From Manduca sexta (Eukaryota; Arthropoda; Insecta; Lepidoptera; Sphingidae), in assembly GCF_014839805.1 (NCBI RefSeq), contig NC_051141.1, forward strand, positions 9,618,777 through 9,682,776: DNA of 64,000 nucleotides. The letters run 5' to 3'. The number at the start of each line of letters is the position of its first letter. Positions within the stretch are counted from its first letter, which is position 1. The translations under genes were made by a program, and so were the position numbers. Shown here piece by piece: positions 13,161 to 26,396 of the stretch. The notes under the pieces were generated by a model that ran no database searches, was not told the origin of the DNA, and saw only the letters and a program-made list of their open reading frames with translations.

Positions 13161-14049
13161 GTAATCCATTTAATAGAATAAGTCGTAAGTCAGAAAAACA
13201 TATACACAAAAGGTCAGGTAACATATGTATGCTCCGTGAAAAAACTAATATTCCGCCATAATATGTTAAAAGTTTTATTGGAGTTTCGTCTTATCAGATA
13301 TTTTAGGACCTATCAACTGATAAGCGTCTGCTTATGAGGGCGATTAAAGCTAGGTGAAAAGACCGTCCACTAATCGCTTATAGCAATAACCAGTAGGTAC
13401 TGCAATATTGAACTTAATCAGGCACATAGGTACTTTCTACCTTACATTATTGCAGTCCATACTTAACCTCAAAATAACCGCGCTATAAAAATTCTGATCA
13501 CTCCGAACTCCCATCGAATATCTAATTGTTTTCAATTTGTATAAAAATTAAGATATATTCCCCATAGTTTTGTGAAGGTTTTGTACAGACGCAAGCGTAG
13601 CCCAACTCTCATACAAAAATGGGCATTCTCCTTTCAAATCCTCTATACAATATCGTAACTTAGATGAAAATTTACAGACATTGACAAGTCTTTGTAAAAT
13701 GGTGTAGCGTCAATGGCCGTCCTATGTCTCTCTTAGATGGTTTTCGAAATAATCAAGGCCCATCGCTAATAAAGCGTTAAAACGTAAATAAGACGCGCTT
13801 ATGGATTTTATGTTTTTTTTTGTTTTCTAATCACTCGCCTTGTCACAAATCTCTATGAAGTTTGAAATGATTAAAGTGTTTAAAAACAATTTTTTAATAA
13901 ACGATCAACACAAAGCTAAAGGATTTTTTTATATTTAATTATAATTATTTGTCAATTTTGTACTTTCTCTTTTTTTGTACGGTTATGTCAAAGTGTCCCT
14001 ATTGCATCTGACGCTAGGTGGAGTAGGGTGCGGACAGAGTATTGATTGA

Positions 14050-14069
14050 CGAGAGATATTTATCTCTCG
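14050..14069. repeat. 20-nt near-perfect palindrome
   Basis: Arms CGAGAGATA and TATCTCTCG are separated by TT. It is isolated, with no neighbouring gene to link it to. Confidence 0.5.
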
Positions 14070-17000
14070 CTAGTTAAAACAATGATCCCGGAACGCGACA
14101 CACTTGGGCCACTATGGCGGGTTTTACACCGTATGTATGTAGTACATTGGTTGCTAAGGCGTATACAAGTATCCTGCCACCAATAACATTATATAAAAAT
14201 ATTATAATTAACTTATGTAATTTCATCGTTCATTGCATTCTTTATTATTTATTAACATTTATTATGTAATAGTTTGTATATTTTATTTCTGCTACTTCAT
14301 TTTGGATTTTAGCACAGTCGTGACATTCGTGATTTACACGCGGTTTGGGATCACAGACATTCTGTACCCATCCTTTGCTATTTATTATGTGGCTATAAAG
14401 ATATTTAACTGGGTAGTACTCACGTTGATCTCGCATAAACCATATTTCCTTTTCGTTGATATTAATATCAATTAATATTTAATATTCTAGGATAATATTC
14501 AAATATGTTCTAAGCGCGTTAGTCTTTTGCTTCATAACAATAAAATAATAGTGTAATAATAGAGTTTCTCAAAATAAACGAACTTCGTAAATAAATAGTT
14601 CTTACGACATATTATTTTAATAAAATCTATCTGTTTTTTTTTGTTTGTCTCATACATTAATTCTATATATATTATAAAAAAAGTGACGAATGAATCATAC
14701 AATTTCGTAAAACAAAAATTCTATACTAAAATTTTGAGAAATGCTCGCTATTAAAAAGAATGATAAAAGAAGCATTTGTACTAGAGTGATTTTTTAGAAT
14801 TTTGGTGAATCCTTGTCTAAAATAGATTTAAATAATATTATGTTTCCGCTTACCGATATCTACAAAAAATACATTACAGTTTCAAAATGTATCGATTTTA
14901 TTTTATCTCATTACTTCTAAAGACGTTGACCATAACACGAACCAATTCTACTAATGTTTTACCAAATCTTAACACATAAAATGCATTTTGTGTTTATTTC
15001 ATTTTTATATCTGGCGGTGCAGTGGTCTTCCCTTTAAAAACCCCACAACGTAAACAAATAAGAATAGTTGAGGCGCATCCTGGTACGTATAAAGATATGG
15101 TCAAGTATTAGGGTGCATTAACCACGTACAATAAAACAGAAGCGACACTTGAAAAATATTCGTTCGTTACTAAATTGTTAATTGTAAATCAAAAATATTA
15201 AAAAGTATAACATTGTAAATATGTATATAAAGTTATGGTTCGTTGATCCTTTCGCATTGTCTTGATTAGAAATTAAGATTTTGAAACCCGTTTTATGTTT
15301 CTGGTAGGAAATGGTTTATGAAGATAAGTGTTCATGAAATACAGGAATACGTAGTAAGTAAAAGAGAATAAATAAAAAGGAGTTGAAAATAAAAGACCAG
15401 CGCTTTGATAATACTATTAAATTTATGTCGATAATTAGTGTCCGCGACTATTTTTCTAGTGATTTATGTAGCTCGAACGCTTATATTTCATCTGAATAAA
15501 GGAAGCTTATTGAATTTAATTTTAAAATATAAAAATTGATGGAATGAAATTGTAGGAGAAGGTGAATACAAAAAAAATGCTTCTGTTAATGCCTAACACA
15601 CTTCTTTTCTTTTCTTCTATTCTTTGACCACCTCATTATACCAGACGTGATGCTTTTCTCCGGGACTACAGTCAATTAAACACAAAAATATTGTTATTAT
15701 TGCATCCAGTATACCGGGAATGCGATAACTATAAAAATATTTGGGCACAAAAATTACTTACATAAATAACTTAGTGCGATAAAACCAAAATTTCTTAGAG
15801 AAATGAATGAAGTAATACTTTTATGTGAGACTCAGATGTGAGAAGACATTGATACATTTTAAAAGAAATTTGAATAAAACCTCTACGATACCCATATGAA
15901 TATACGATTGATTAATGTCACAATATGCTAAGTTAGCCAACCAATGGATCTTATATGGACAACATTTTCTTTATCGGTGTAAATTAATCAAACAACTGTA
16001 GCCATTTATTATAACGATGTTTTCAGAATATATATTTTACAATAGATAATTGATTAATAACTCACATTACACGCAAATGTATTATTATATTTTATGTGAA
16101 ATTATTTGCAGGCTTAACAGGTAACGTAATAATGATCAGCAATTTTTCTTCTGCATTGCTATTGAGAAATCGCCTGCTTCCCACTTTCTATCACTTTAAC
16201 TAAGCCTTGTCCGTCAACTTCAGGGTAATGCTGCAACCAATAATATAATACTTAGCTGTCTTTATTTCTTGCTCTATTAAATGCCGAGGTTGATATTTAT
16301 TTATATGTAATTTTGTTTGGGTTGGCTTTATTACCTTCCTTCACTATGATAGATGATCAATCTTTAAATTTAGGTTTTTGGTGCAGAAGTTAAAAATAAA
16401 TTGACGAAAAAAATAACGTATACGCGGAACTAAACCAGAAAATGTTTTTAAGATTATTTATTAAAATTAAGTACAGGCTGAAGAAAAAAGGTAGGGGCAC
16501 GCAAGACTTGTTTTTAAAGTTTAGTATTCACATCGCAACACACGAGTTAGAAACAAAAATACTTACACGCTATTATAATTTCACTCACGTTGTGCATAGT
16601 TATGGAATTTTTGATTTACTTAGTTCCCAATTCATAGTATTTTTCACAAATTTTAGTATTCAGAAAGCAATATACAATGGTATCGTTATTGTTAATTGAA
16701 ACTAGTATAAAACAATAATACAGGTACAAAATAATGTTTATTGTAGCACTTGTAATTACTTGCGCCCTATTCTGAGTAATAACTTTACAAGTTTAAGCAA
16801 TTGTTCCACATTCACCTTATTGCCTAATAATCTTTGGTATTTATCTTTCATTCTTAGTAATCCGGGATAAAACTCAATGCCATCAATGCACGTACCTAAA
16901 TTACTTTAAATAATATTACAATAGTCCATTGTAATATTTTGATAGTCATTACAATTTTTGAGACTCGCCGAGCTTCACTGCTCGGTATTATAAAATGCGT

Positions 17001-17987
17001 GCCACTGCTGATCCTGGCTTTCAGGAGTTGTAATAGTAGGTATGAGGACAGGAAAGTCTATTAGTCATTACAATAAAAAAGGAGTTGCGTTGGGCGAAAA
17101 TGGAACACGGATCAACTCCTCAGAAGGCAACTATGCTCACAATTAAACCACCAAGATTTATGACAAGAGTTCTCTAAAGCAAAATTAAGTAGATATCGAC
17201 TACACATACTATTCAATCTTCATTCGCCTTACTTCTTCACTATGCTTGTTATTCACCGCAATAAACAATATCGTTTTAAATGTTATTTCTGACATCAACT
17301 TGTCAGTGTGATGGGCCGATTTTTAAACAAAAAGAACACAATGAATGCTAAACACAGTTACCGAATACGGAAATAGATGTTAACGAAGCTCTAGCAAAAA
17401 GATTTATAATTGATGATTAAGCAAAAAATCGACTGAAAGTATAAAGAAATCGACGTTGTATAGGAAACGGAAGAATACCCACTACCCTGGAGGCACTGTT
17501 CTAGTTACGTGTGATGTAAACTAGTTGAGGCTATGTATTCTTCTATTCAGGGAATATTTGGGAGATCTTAAGAATTCCCTGTTTGGAGACAATGTCATTT
17601 AATTAACATATTATAATAAGCATTTTTTTAGAAATGTAGAGAAGATCCATTACACGAATGTGCTAATTATAAAGTAATTGAAGCAAGTCAGCATTTTTAG
17701 GAATAGAGGTATCAGGGTACGCAACATTGCAGAAGTAGCAGGGACATTAGGTATATATATATATATCCCACGTTATATATGTTATATAATGTCTCGGGAT
17801 GACGGGTGCAGCACAGCGTCACACAGCGCCATGTAGCGAAAATAATTCAAACTTAGAATGGTACTGTTACAATTTTTGCGTAGCCGTGAAACGTACCATT
17901 AAGCTCGTTATGTAGTAGGAAGCAAAAAAATAGTTCAATAATGTTAGCAGGAACCAATATAACTGATATTGAGCGTCGCATACGAAG

Positions 17988-18215
17988 CACACACACACAC
18001 ACACACACACTGACGCCTTTTATTCCAGACGGGGTAGGCAGAAACGTATCTGGTGCACTCATTTTTCGCCATGCGTTTTTCGTCCCGTTATGTGATAGGG
18101 TTAGCCTATCGCTATATCGACTATAAACCTAGACGCTGATAAATACTAAGTAGAAAAGCCTAATATCACTTTACCCGACCCAGGGTTCGAACCTGAGTCG
18201 ATGCCACCGAGTAAT
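17988..18215 (+). repeat. (CA)n microsatellite joined to an interspersed repeat
   Basis: A CA run (17988-18010) is followed by 'tgacgccttt...gacggggtaggcag', a block that looks like a frequent lepidopteran repeat. A related block lies in reverse orientation at 62.65-62.73 kb, there next to a GT run. A tRNA-like B box (GGTTCGAACC) lies at about 18184-18193. Confidence 0.55.
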
Positions 18216-19684
18216 ATAAAACGGAATAAATAATAATGTAAAATAACGAATCAGGTAAATCTTCTGATTCATTTACGTTGTGTAACTAAAATGTAACATC
18301 ACAATTTTCTAAAAACTATTTCCTAGGAAAATTATATTATTAATTCAAAAGGTATTTCTGAATATGTTAAGTCAAATTATCTATAGTCAGCGTACGACAA
18401 GGCAACAAAATTAAATGCAACATCTCTTCCAACGTGGGAAGGCTATTAAAATGTTACGAGGCATTAACCGGAGTAATGTAACCAACTTGGACGTTTTTAT
18501 TACAGCACACCGAAGCATCTTTAACACGGATGGGTTACCTTTGAATGATGGTTATCGAATCTAGTTAATGACCCAATCTTTTAGGCGTACAATGCAATGT
18601 ATTCTAAGGCTACATTAAAACCATGGTTTTCCGCGAGGGTGACAACGATATCATATATGATTGCCATAACTTCTTATAAGTAATTAGTAAGTGAGACCGT
18701 TCTTGTATGTCACATGATATATTTTTTGTAATTTGTCATAATATGGAGTTGCTGATCTTATAAAGAACACTTATTATATATAGCAACAAAGGACTTGGAT
18801 AAAAACTACCCAGCGCAGCGCTGACCAGAACACTAATTATAATCGACTGTTAAAATACAATGTAATGTGACAAAAATTGTTGAAAATAAATCTCCAATTC
18901 CTGCACTACAAATAAAAAACTGCATTGTTTTCTAGGAAAATTAACGATAAGCAATATTTTACTTGTTTAAGCGGTGTTAAGACGGACTAAGCTACCCTAA
19001 ATATTTTATAATTGCGCACATTTCTATCAAGCAGTTAGCTTCGTGCCGGATGTATTACATTTCTACTTACGCATGTAAACAATAATGAATTGTGTAAACA
19101 TAATTATAATGTCAGTAGCAGACATAATATTTTAATATAAGTATCAATAACAAATACACATTGAACTTTTTAAACTGTCTTGATTTAAGTATCCCTATTC
19201 CCTCCCTGGATTATAAATTATACTTTTGCATCTGAATTTTGGTTCTGGGAAAGTTTTGTGATAATAACTGATTTAATAAAATGGTTTAATGTAATCAATT
19301 TGTTTATGAAATTACAATCATTATTACACATACGATCTACATTTAGTCGTTCTTTAGAAAAACCCATTCTATATTATAGCTAATCTAGCTTTACTTGCCC
19401 ATGATGTATTTACTTTATTTAGTTTTTTTGTTTATTAACGAAGAAAAAGAAAATAACAAAGAAATATTGTTTTTTTAAGTTATAGCCGCTGCTGCACGTT
19501 ACACTGAAACCTGATTTAATTTATTACACTGATTTACATGATTTTAATTGATTTATTGTTCTAGCATCAACATTACCGTTATTGACATGACGTTCAGTGC
19601 CGAATGCGTACTTTAATTAAGTACAGCCCATGTCTCGGGCCCGGGTGCCTATTTTGCGGGAGCAAAAAACAAACGGAAAGCAAA

Positions 19685-19765
19685 CCCATCTGTGCTGTCT
19701 CTATTTTAAAATATGTCGTCCCCTAGGCCGCGGCCTATACCGTCTATTGACTAATATGCCACCGA
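19685..19765. repeat. Interspersed repeat piece with 'ggccgcggcctata' core
   Basis: The GC-rich block 'ctaggccgcggcctatac' recurs as 'ataggtcgcggcctatac' at about 58942-58959. Both stand out from the AT-rich surroundings and are best read as copies of one repeat. Confidence 0.45.
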
Positions 19766-20599
19766 TTATAATTGTCGATTATTTAAAATGTAATTGAGAC
19801 AATAGATTTTGGCATAGTTAATAAATCACTTTCGCTGTATTGTTTCCCTGATAGCGTATTTTCATGAGTTTCACCGGCGCGAGTGTAAATACAGGAAGTG
19901 CGCCGCTCACGCAACCACCCAACTCAAAATACACACATGACGAATGACGAATGCGTACGACATTAAACTAACAAGAATGACCAGCAAAGGGTTGTTTAAA
20001 TTATATATTAAATATTTAAGATCTTAGCGTTGCTTCGCGCCTTTTAAACTATGCAGATCACGCAAAATTTTACAAACAATATTTTACCATTACTTTTCCA
20101 TTTAAAGACTCATTTAATACGTTGGAAAACAAGAAATGTTGCATAAAAACAGTATCAAAACAAACAATTTTAATCAGACGTATTCAACTAACACGAAAAC
20201 ACTGTATTAAGAAACAAAAAACCGAGCTATCAATGTAACACGTGGACATCGGAGTTCATTCACTGCTGTGTGTACACCTTTTAACGGTCCAAGCCCTCGA
20301 AAGCGACGCGACGTTTAAAGATAAAAAGTGGAAAAAGGCCTCGATAAGAGGTACCCTACCAACAGTACCCGACAGAGGCATCAATCTAGAGCCATGCTAA
20401 AGCCCACCGGTGCACTCCTTATTTTTTCTTTTTCTTATTATTAGGCCACATTAAAATGTGAGCCAGTGGTTCTTAACATTAGGGTTTTACTTACTTTTTA
20501 CATAACATGTTTTATTTTCATTTTGCTTATATAATTTTTCTTGTGCATATATATTATTGTGTCGTTGTACTACTTAAAGGTTTAGGTTAAAGCCCGTAT

Positions 20600-20830
20600 T
20601 TGCATATATATAAAGCTGAAGAGTTTGTTTGTTTGATCGCGCTTATCTCAGGAACTTTTAAACCGATATTGATTTATTTTTACTAATAGGAAGCAATGTT
20701 ATTCTTGAGTGCTATAGGTTAATTTTTATCCCAGAAAAATATTTATTCTGAATAAACTTTTTCGCCCGGGCAGAGTCCTAGGTAAAACCTATTATCCTCG
20801 AAGCCCGTACCTGTCTTTATACGAAACTAC
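20600..20830 (+). repeat. Interspersed repeat copy 1 of 2 (other at 50.75 kb)
   Basis: It starts 'gctgaagagtttgtttg', then 'ctcaggaactt..aaaccga.attga', '.tgctataggtta...ttttatccc' and 'cgcccgggcagagtcctagg'. The same blocks occur in the same order at about 50750-50905. I recognise the layout as a widespread lepidopteran dispersed repeat, but assign no family name. Confidence 0.65.
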
Positions 20831-21279
20831 TAAATTATTATGTGAGATGTGATATTTATGTACTATCAACTGTTAATGAAATATAAAGTGTAACATTAAT
20901 TTTAAACTGTTTAACGTGTTTAAGGGTAGATTTTATAATATATTCTCATAAAAGTATTTTGTGCCAAACCATTTTAAACATTATCTATTAGGAAGTAAGA
21001 TTGCAACGACTTTGCGCTTGTCGATGCTTTATTATATTTTACGGTTATGTCACTTCATACAACGCAAAGGACGGTGAATATAGGTAGGTAGGACAATAAT
21101 TTTTCACTTTATAAATTCCAATAAATTATTAAACCGTTCAGAACAAACGTTGAGAAGGGCTGCGTTTAAAAAGAGGACTCCTTAAGATTTATTATGTACG
21201 AGGAAGAAGGCTCGGACTAGCGGGGTTTATTAGAAAGTCGGCTTATCTGAACATTTTTTGTGTTACGATAATCGGCTTC

Positions 21280-21425
21280 TCAGCCGTTTCCTCAGCCTGT
21301 GGCAGTGCAAGCCGGCAGGCGGCAGTCGTCACGCCCGCGCGCCTCGCACACCCACCGCTCATATATACCTATAGCCTTTGCTCGCGGCTCCACCCGTGTC
21401 TAAGTCTGTTACCCGGATAAAAAGA
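21280..21425. repeat. GC-rich patch ending in a repeat-like 'cgcggctccaccc' tail
   Basis: The piece 'gctcgcggctccacccgtgt' resembles the ends at 31.47 kb ('ctcgcggcttcgcccgcgtg') and 54.4 kb, and is probably the border of a dispersed repeat. A promoter reading (TATATA at about 21362) is possible, but there is no exon next to it. Confidence 0.35.
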
Positions 21426-22487
21426 AGCCGGTACTCATAAATAATATAGTTTCCTATAAGGCAAAGAAATTTTAAATCGCAGCAGTCATTTCGTACCATA
21501 ATAATGCGTTTAAACTAAAAATGTAAAACTTTACAGACTTAATATTATTAGGTAATTTCAATGTTTCCTATATTATGCGTGATACAAAGGCCTTAAATGC
21601 AAAATGACTGTTCGATACAACCAAAATCGTATTAAAAATCTTTCGATTATTAAAAATAGATATAAATAGAATAGGTTTAAAATAGATATTAAAGTGTTAA
21701 AGGGTCATAGATATTACTCTTTTGTCATTAGTAATGTGGTAGTAGCAAAGCATAATAATATACTCTTTGCAGTGCCCAATATTTGTACAATGATGGCGCC
21801 ATCTTTGGCATGTTTAGAGAACTAATGCAAAGTGAAAGCAAGTAGCGGTTTATATTCAACTGAATTTTGCATTCCAGTTACTAGCAAAGACTTCGTTTTA
21901 CACTATCGCAAGTAGTCTCGGTATATCATTATAGAGTACCACATTATTCGTTTAGATGGCGTTTTTTATCAATTTAAAGGATTGATAAAATGATGCGGAT
22001 ACCTTTAAGTGTGTGCTTTGAAAGTTGTACCGAACGTTATCGTAGAGTTTTTTTAGTTTTTTTGTTGCAGGTATAATTCTTGTAGTTATATATTATGTTG
22101 AGCAGACACGCAACTCTAATTACGCTAAAATGGACAGAAAAAAAATATAACAAAAATTAACAAAACCTATGTCGTACCGTTATATTTCTTGAATCATATG
22201 TTATCCAAACTGAGTGAAAGAGTTCAGTGTGGAATGTTTCTAGAAACTTTATCAATAAAGATAAATGTCCACTTGATTCTAACTTGCATATTAAAAATAT
22301 AATGTATCTGGAGCAAGACTGTTGTGTGATTTCGATTTGTGAAATTATCTTGGACAATAAGAAAAAGCGTCTGGGATCGCTTAAACAAATGAGACATGCC
22401 CACCGGATAAGTTCTTGACTATAACATGTTAATTCCATGAATTAGTGAGTAATTTGCTGTGTGTTGCCTGCATTGCATATTGATGCT

Positions 22488-22545
22488 GAAAATCGAACGC
22501 TTCATACTCTGTATACGCCTATAGAGTATGAAGCGTTCGATTTTC
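22488..22545. repeat. Hairpin, 23-bp perfect arms
   Basis: The left arm 22488-22510 and right arm 22523-22545 are exact reverse complements around a 12-nt loop. The 17-mer at 22513-22529, spanning loop and right arm, recurs in reverse orientation at 34347-34363, so this belongs to a repeat family. The GC-rich sequence to the right (22550-22670) may be part of the same insertion. Confidence 0.7.
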
Positions 22546-24989
22546 GATTTCCTAGGCGGATTTCCTAGGTGGGCTTGGGTGGGTTTGTGTAGGATTTGGC
22601 CGGGACTATCTAGCCCCGGCAGGCTTCTGGAGATCTCCCCAGAAGGGGCGGACGTTAGGCAGTCAGCCGATTGACAAAAATAAGGGAAGTTGTCCACAAC
22701 GAGTTTTTACAGCGATGCAATCATAAATCGGCCGCAATGCAGTTAAGCTTATGGCAGTCCGCTTTCGCCCATGTCCACGATCCTATATCATATCGCGATG
22801 CTGTCGCGCTTCAGTAACTTTACAGACGCAATGCAAGCGCGCAGATGTCGCGATGCAAGTTTGATACAGGAATTATTGTGAATGCTACAATTTGCAACTC
22901 ATGCGTTTGTATTGATATAATATTAATACTGTCGCACTGTTGTATGGCTAACGATACGCCTTGCAAATTCGCGATGGTAGTGAAATAGAAGCACTTTTAG
23001 AAACGTACGACAGCACCGCTGCAAAAAGTCGCAGTGGGCGACCTTCGTAAGCTATTTTATTATTTGCATCTTGGTTTAAAAATATATTGCTTGGACTCTA
23101 TTTTAATTTCAGATGAATGTAGGTGGTAAAGACCTATATTTTAGAATAGCATAGATTGCTTTAAACTCTTAATAAAAAAATATACTCTGCATACACTTAA
23201 AAGTTCGACATAAAGATCCATAAAAACGTCATTTCCATTCAACAAATGACTACTGTCAAGGGCTTAATTATTTGAAATACATAGTTCAAATGGTATACTG
23301 TAAGTTGGAATTGCTGTTGGTGCGCGCAGGGGGGCTGGCGCCGACGTGAAACTTTCCTGCGCCACCCACCTCGACATCGCATGGGAAAAATGTTATTAAA
23401 ACAATTAACCCATATACAGTTTGTATTTGTTCCGAAAAAAATTCTTTCCATAGAAGTCAGTAACTGTGAATGATCGTATAGATCGAAGAATCAAGACATT
23501 AAGAATGTTTCAATCTATATCATAATTTTGATTTTTGCAGCAGAAGGTAGGTGAGATCCTAACCGATCATTAGATAGTGAGTGTTATCACCGCTTTGAAA
23601 CAGTCGAAAGATTGTTAGAATATCAGAGTTTGTTATTTACGGATTAAAAAAAGGGGCATCGACATCCTTCTTGTCTTGTCGCGTCATGAAACTTATGTCT
23701 ACAAAAATAAAACAAATAAAATAAAACGTTTTATTTGTAGACCAGCCACTAGCCAACATATGAACGTTGCAAATATCGTAATAAGATTAATGTAAAACTC
23801 GATGTTTAACAAGGAGGTATAAGTAGAGAAGAGGGAGAATTTATTTAACTTCAAATAATAATTAAGTTTATTCTGGCATTTACCATTCGCTATACAGTCA
23901 CCATGTCACACTCGGATCCGTGGAAATAGTATAGGTACTCTTATAGTCTTCTATAATATTAAATTATAGCTGCATAAATTGTACTACATTACAAAATATC
24001 TAAATTTATAAAGATTGTATTTAAATAAATAATTATCTTAATCACGTGCTAATGTGCCAAGTGATCTCTGGCAGAGACCATACTTTCTAACATTTACACA
24101 CATAGTACAATATCTATTACAAAGCAAATACTTAGTACAAGTTCACTAAAATCAACGCGAAAATGGAGTTTTGCTATTGTTTACGCGTAATCTAAGAATT
24201 AAAATGTTAAATTTGATCGTCTAATCATAACGATTGCTTAAACTCTTCAATATTGCATTAAATAAAACGCAATAATTATAATATGAGATATTTTTATATG
24301 CATATACAAATTATCATTTAAGTATAAATGTACGTCAGATATTACTTATAAGTTGTCGTTTATAACGATATCTTACGACCTACAAACATTACTTTTAAAT
24401 TAAATCTCGTGAGAAAATAATGTTATTGAATGCATATGAGTATGTCGGAGTTAGAACAAGTTGTCAAACGGCATGCTTACATTATGTGTATTTTAACTAA
24501 TAGAGCCGGACCGGCCGATGAAGATACATTACACCGTCGGGTCCGAGCGGCGCACTGCACCGGGCCGCATGTGAAAGTATACTCCCGGTTAATTTTTTTT
24601 CGGTTAACTCCACTATTGATTATATCGGAATGCAGGGCGGTCCGCACTGATGTTTTAAGGGCTTATTCAAAATAATGCGTTCCCCGAGTCACGGATAATT
24701 GATACTTTTTTGAGAATCCAATTTTATCTACTTACTATAAAAACTAATCCGAAAAATTGTAATAGCTTAGGAGCTTGAACTTGAGGCATTTATTTCTATA
24801 TTTCAATGCGTAAGGAAAAATTTAATATTAGTTATTTTATTTTATTCTTTTACTATGGGTTTCATGTGTGTTTCAAAACATGTTACGCGTAATAATACGT
24901 AGTTGATGACATTTTTGCTGGTTCACAGTTTAATGAACGCTGCTTTTTGTATAGGTTGGGAATGTTAATCTATGCTAGGAAACATGGTA

Positions 24990-25220
24990 AAACGATGGTA
25001 CACCGTTAAGAACTTTGACCGTGACCTGCATATTGCATCCGAGATTTTGCTCGTATTTGTCCGCGTAAAAGAGTTTTCCAGGAGAAAATACTTTTTAATT
25101 TGTATTTATATTCGCCTATGTCTTTCCTGAGTTCTCAAACTATCTCCATACCAAATATCATCAAAATTCGTTAGGTGGTTTTCGTGTTTATCGCGTTTAT
25201 ACAAGCAAAATGCGGCAGCT
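24990..25220 (+). repeat. Decayed interspersed repeat
   Basis: It contains 'tatgtctttcctgag', 'caaactatctccatacc' and 'catcaaaattcgttaggtggtttt', the pattern of a common lepidopteran repeat, also seen in shorter form at about 2291-2400. Confidence 0.55.
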
Positions 25221-26370
25221 GACTATTTCAAAATATACTTTTTATAACTTGTAGAAGAGGACCAAATCCGTCATACATGATTGTTGTGTAACTTTAACAG
25301 TTTACGCAGAGCACGCAACGGAAGCTTTCAAAAGAAATAAACTTTCCATAGGAAACAAACTTTTCAGATAAATTGAGATTCATAGAATTTATTGTAGTAA
25401 TAATTTGTGATTAAAACTCCACAATTTATAGTCTTATTAAATTAGGAATAGTTTGAAAAAATAACGTTTTCTTTTCACAACTGGCAAAAAATTCCATAGT
25501 TTGACAGGCGGCGGTAAATTGTTACGCAGCTGGAGTATGCGCTTACTAAAATCATAAGCTTATACATTAATCATTGAAGGGTTGGGTAGAGCTGCGGCTT
25601 CCTTTTTTTGATTAGTAATTAATAAGTTATTCTAATTATCCTAAACAACAGTTGTTGTATCAGTCTTCAGTAGACCCTGACAACAAATACTCTGTAATAT
25701 TTTAGTAAATATATGTACTAAATTGCACTACAAATTACAATACTATAATTTAAATGGCGGAATCTACGTGAAAGCGTGTCTAGTACATAGTTTGTTGCGC
25801 AACCAGGTGTAGTATTCAACGCAACGTCTATCAAGTATGTGTTTTATTTTATTTTTTAATCTCACGTAATGTCGGCCACGCTCCCTTTACTTTTAGATAT
25901 TTCTTGGTATGAATAACATTTTAACTAGTTCCAAATATTATTTGCTTTTTTATTAAAGCCTAATTATTCCTTCTTCCCTCTTTAAGCCCGTCTATGGGGC
26001 TGCTGTACCGTTTCTACAGCTCTCCAGTCTTTCTTGTCGACCATAACTTTAAGACTAAGTGAGCAGGGCTACTCCACGGTCACCACCCTGGTCTTACTGT
26101 CATCATCATGTTTTGTGGAGATGCTTATACAGCCCCACCTCGCCGTAGTCATTCAATCGGATCTCCATGTTCCAATTCCCGATATAATATTTAAAAAACT
26201 TTAAAGCTAATATTTGCTACGTTTAGTGGCAAGGTATGTCTACTTTATTCGTGAATTAAAAACCAACAACTAATTAATAAAACACGTAATTTTTTTTTAA
26301 GTAATTGACATCTATGTTATAGCACAAACCACTTACTGCGCTTGTTACGGTAGAAAAGCTTTACGTCTAG

Positions 26371-26396
26371 ATAGATCGTATAAAAATACGATCTAT
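26371..26396. repeat. Small hairpin, 11-bp arms, AAAA loop
   Basis: ATAGATCGTAT and its complement flank AAAA. No U-run follows, and there is no nearby gene for it to regulate. Confidence 0.5.

Noticed and set aside
18184..18193. tRNA gene at the GGTTCGAACC site
   Set aside because: Only the B box fits; no acceptor or anticodon stems can be drawn, and it adjoins a dispersed repeat.
24430..24675. 81-codon plus-strand frame in a GC-richer patch
   Set aside because: No signal peptide, domain, promoter or splice support; average for chance in this length.
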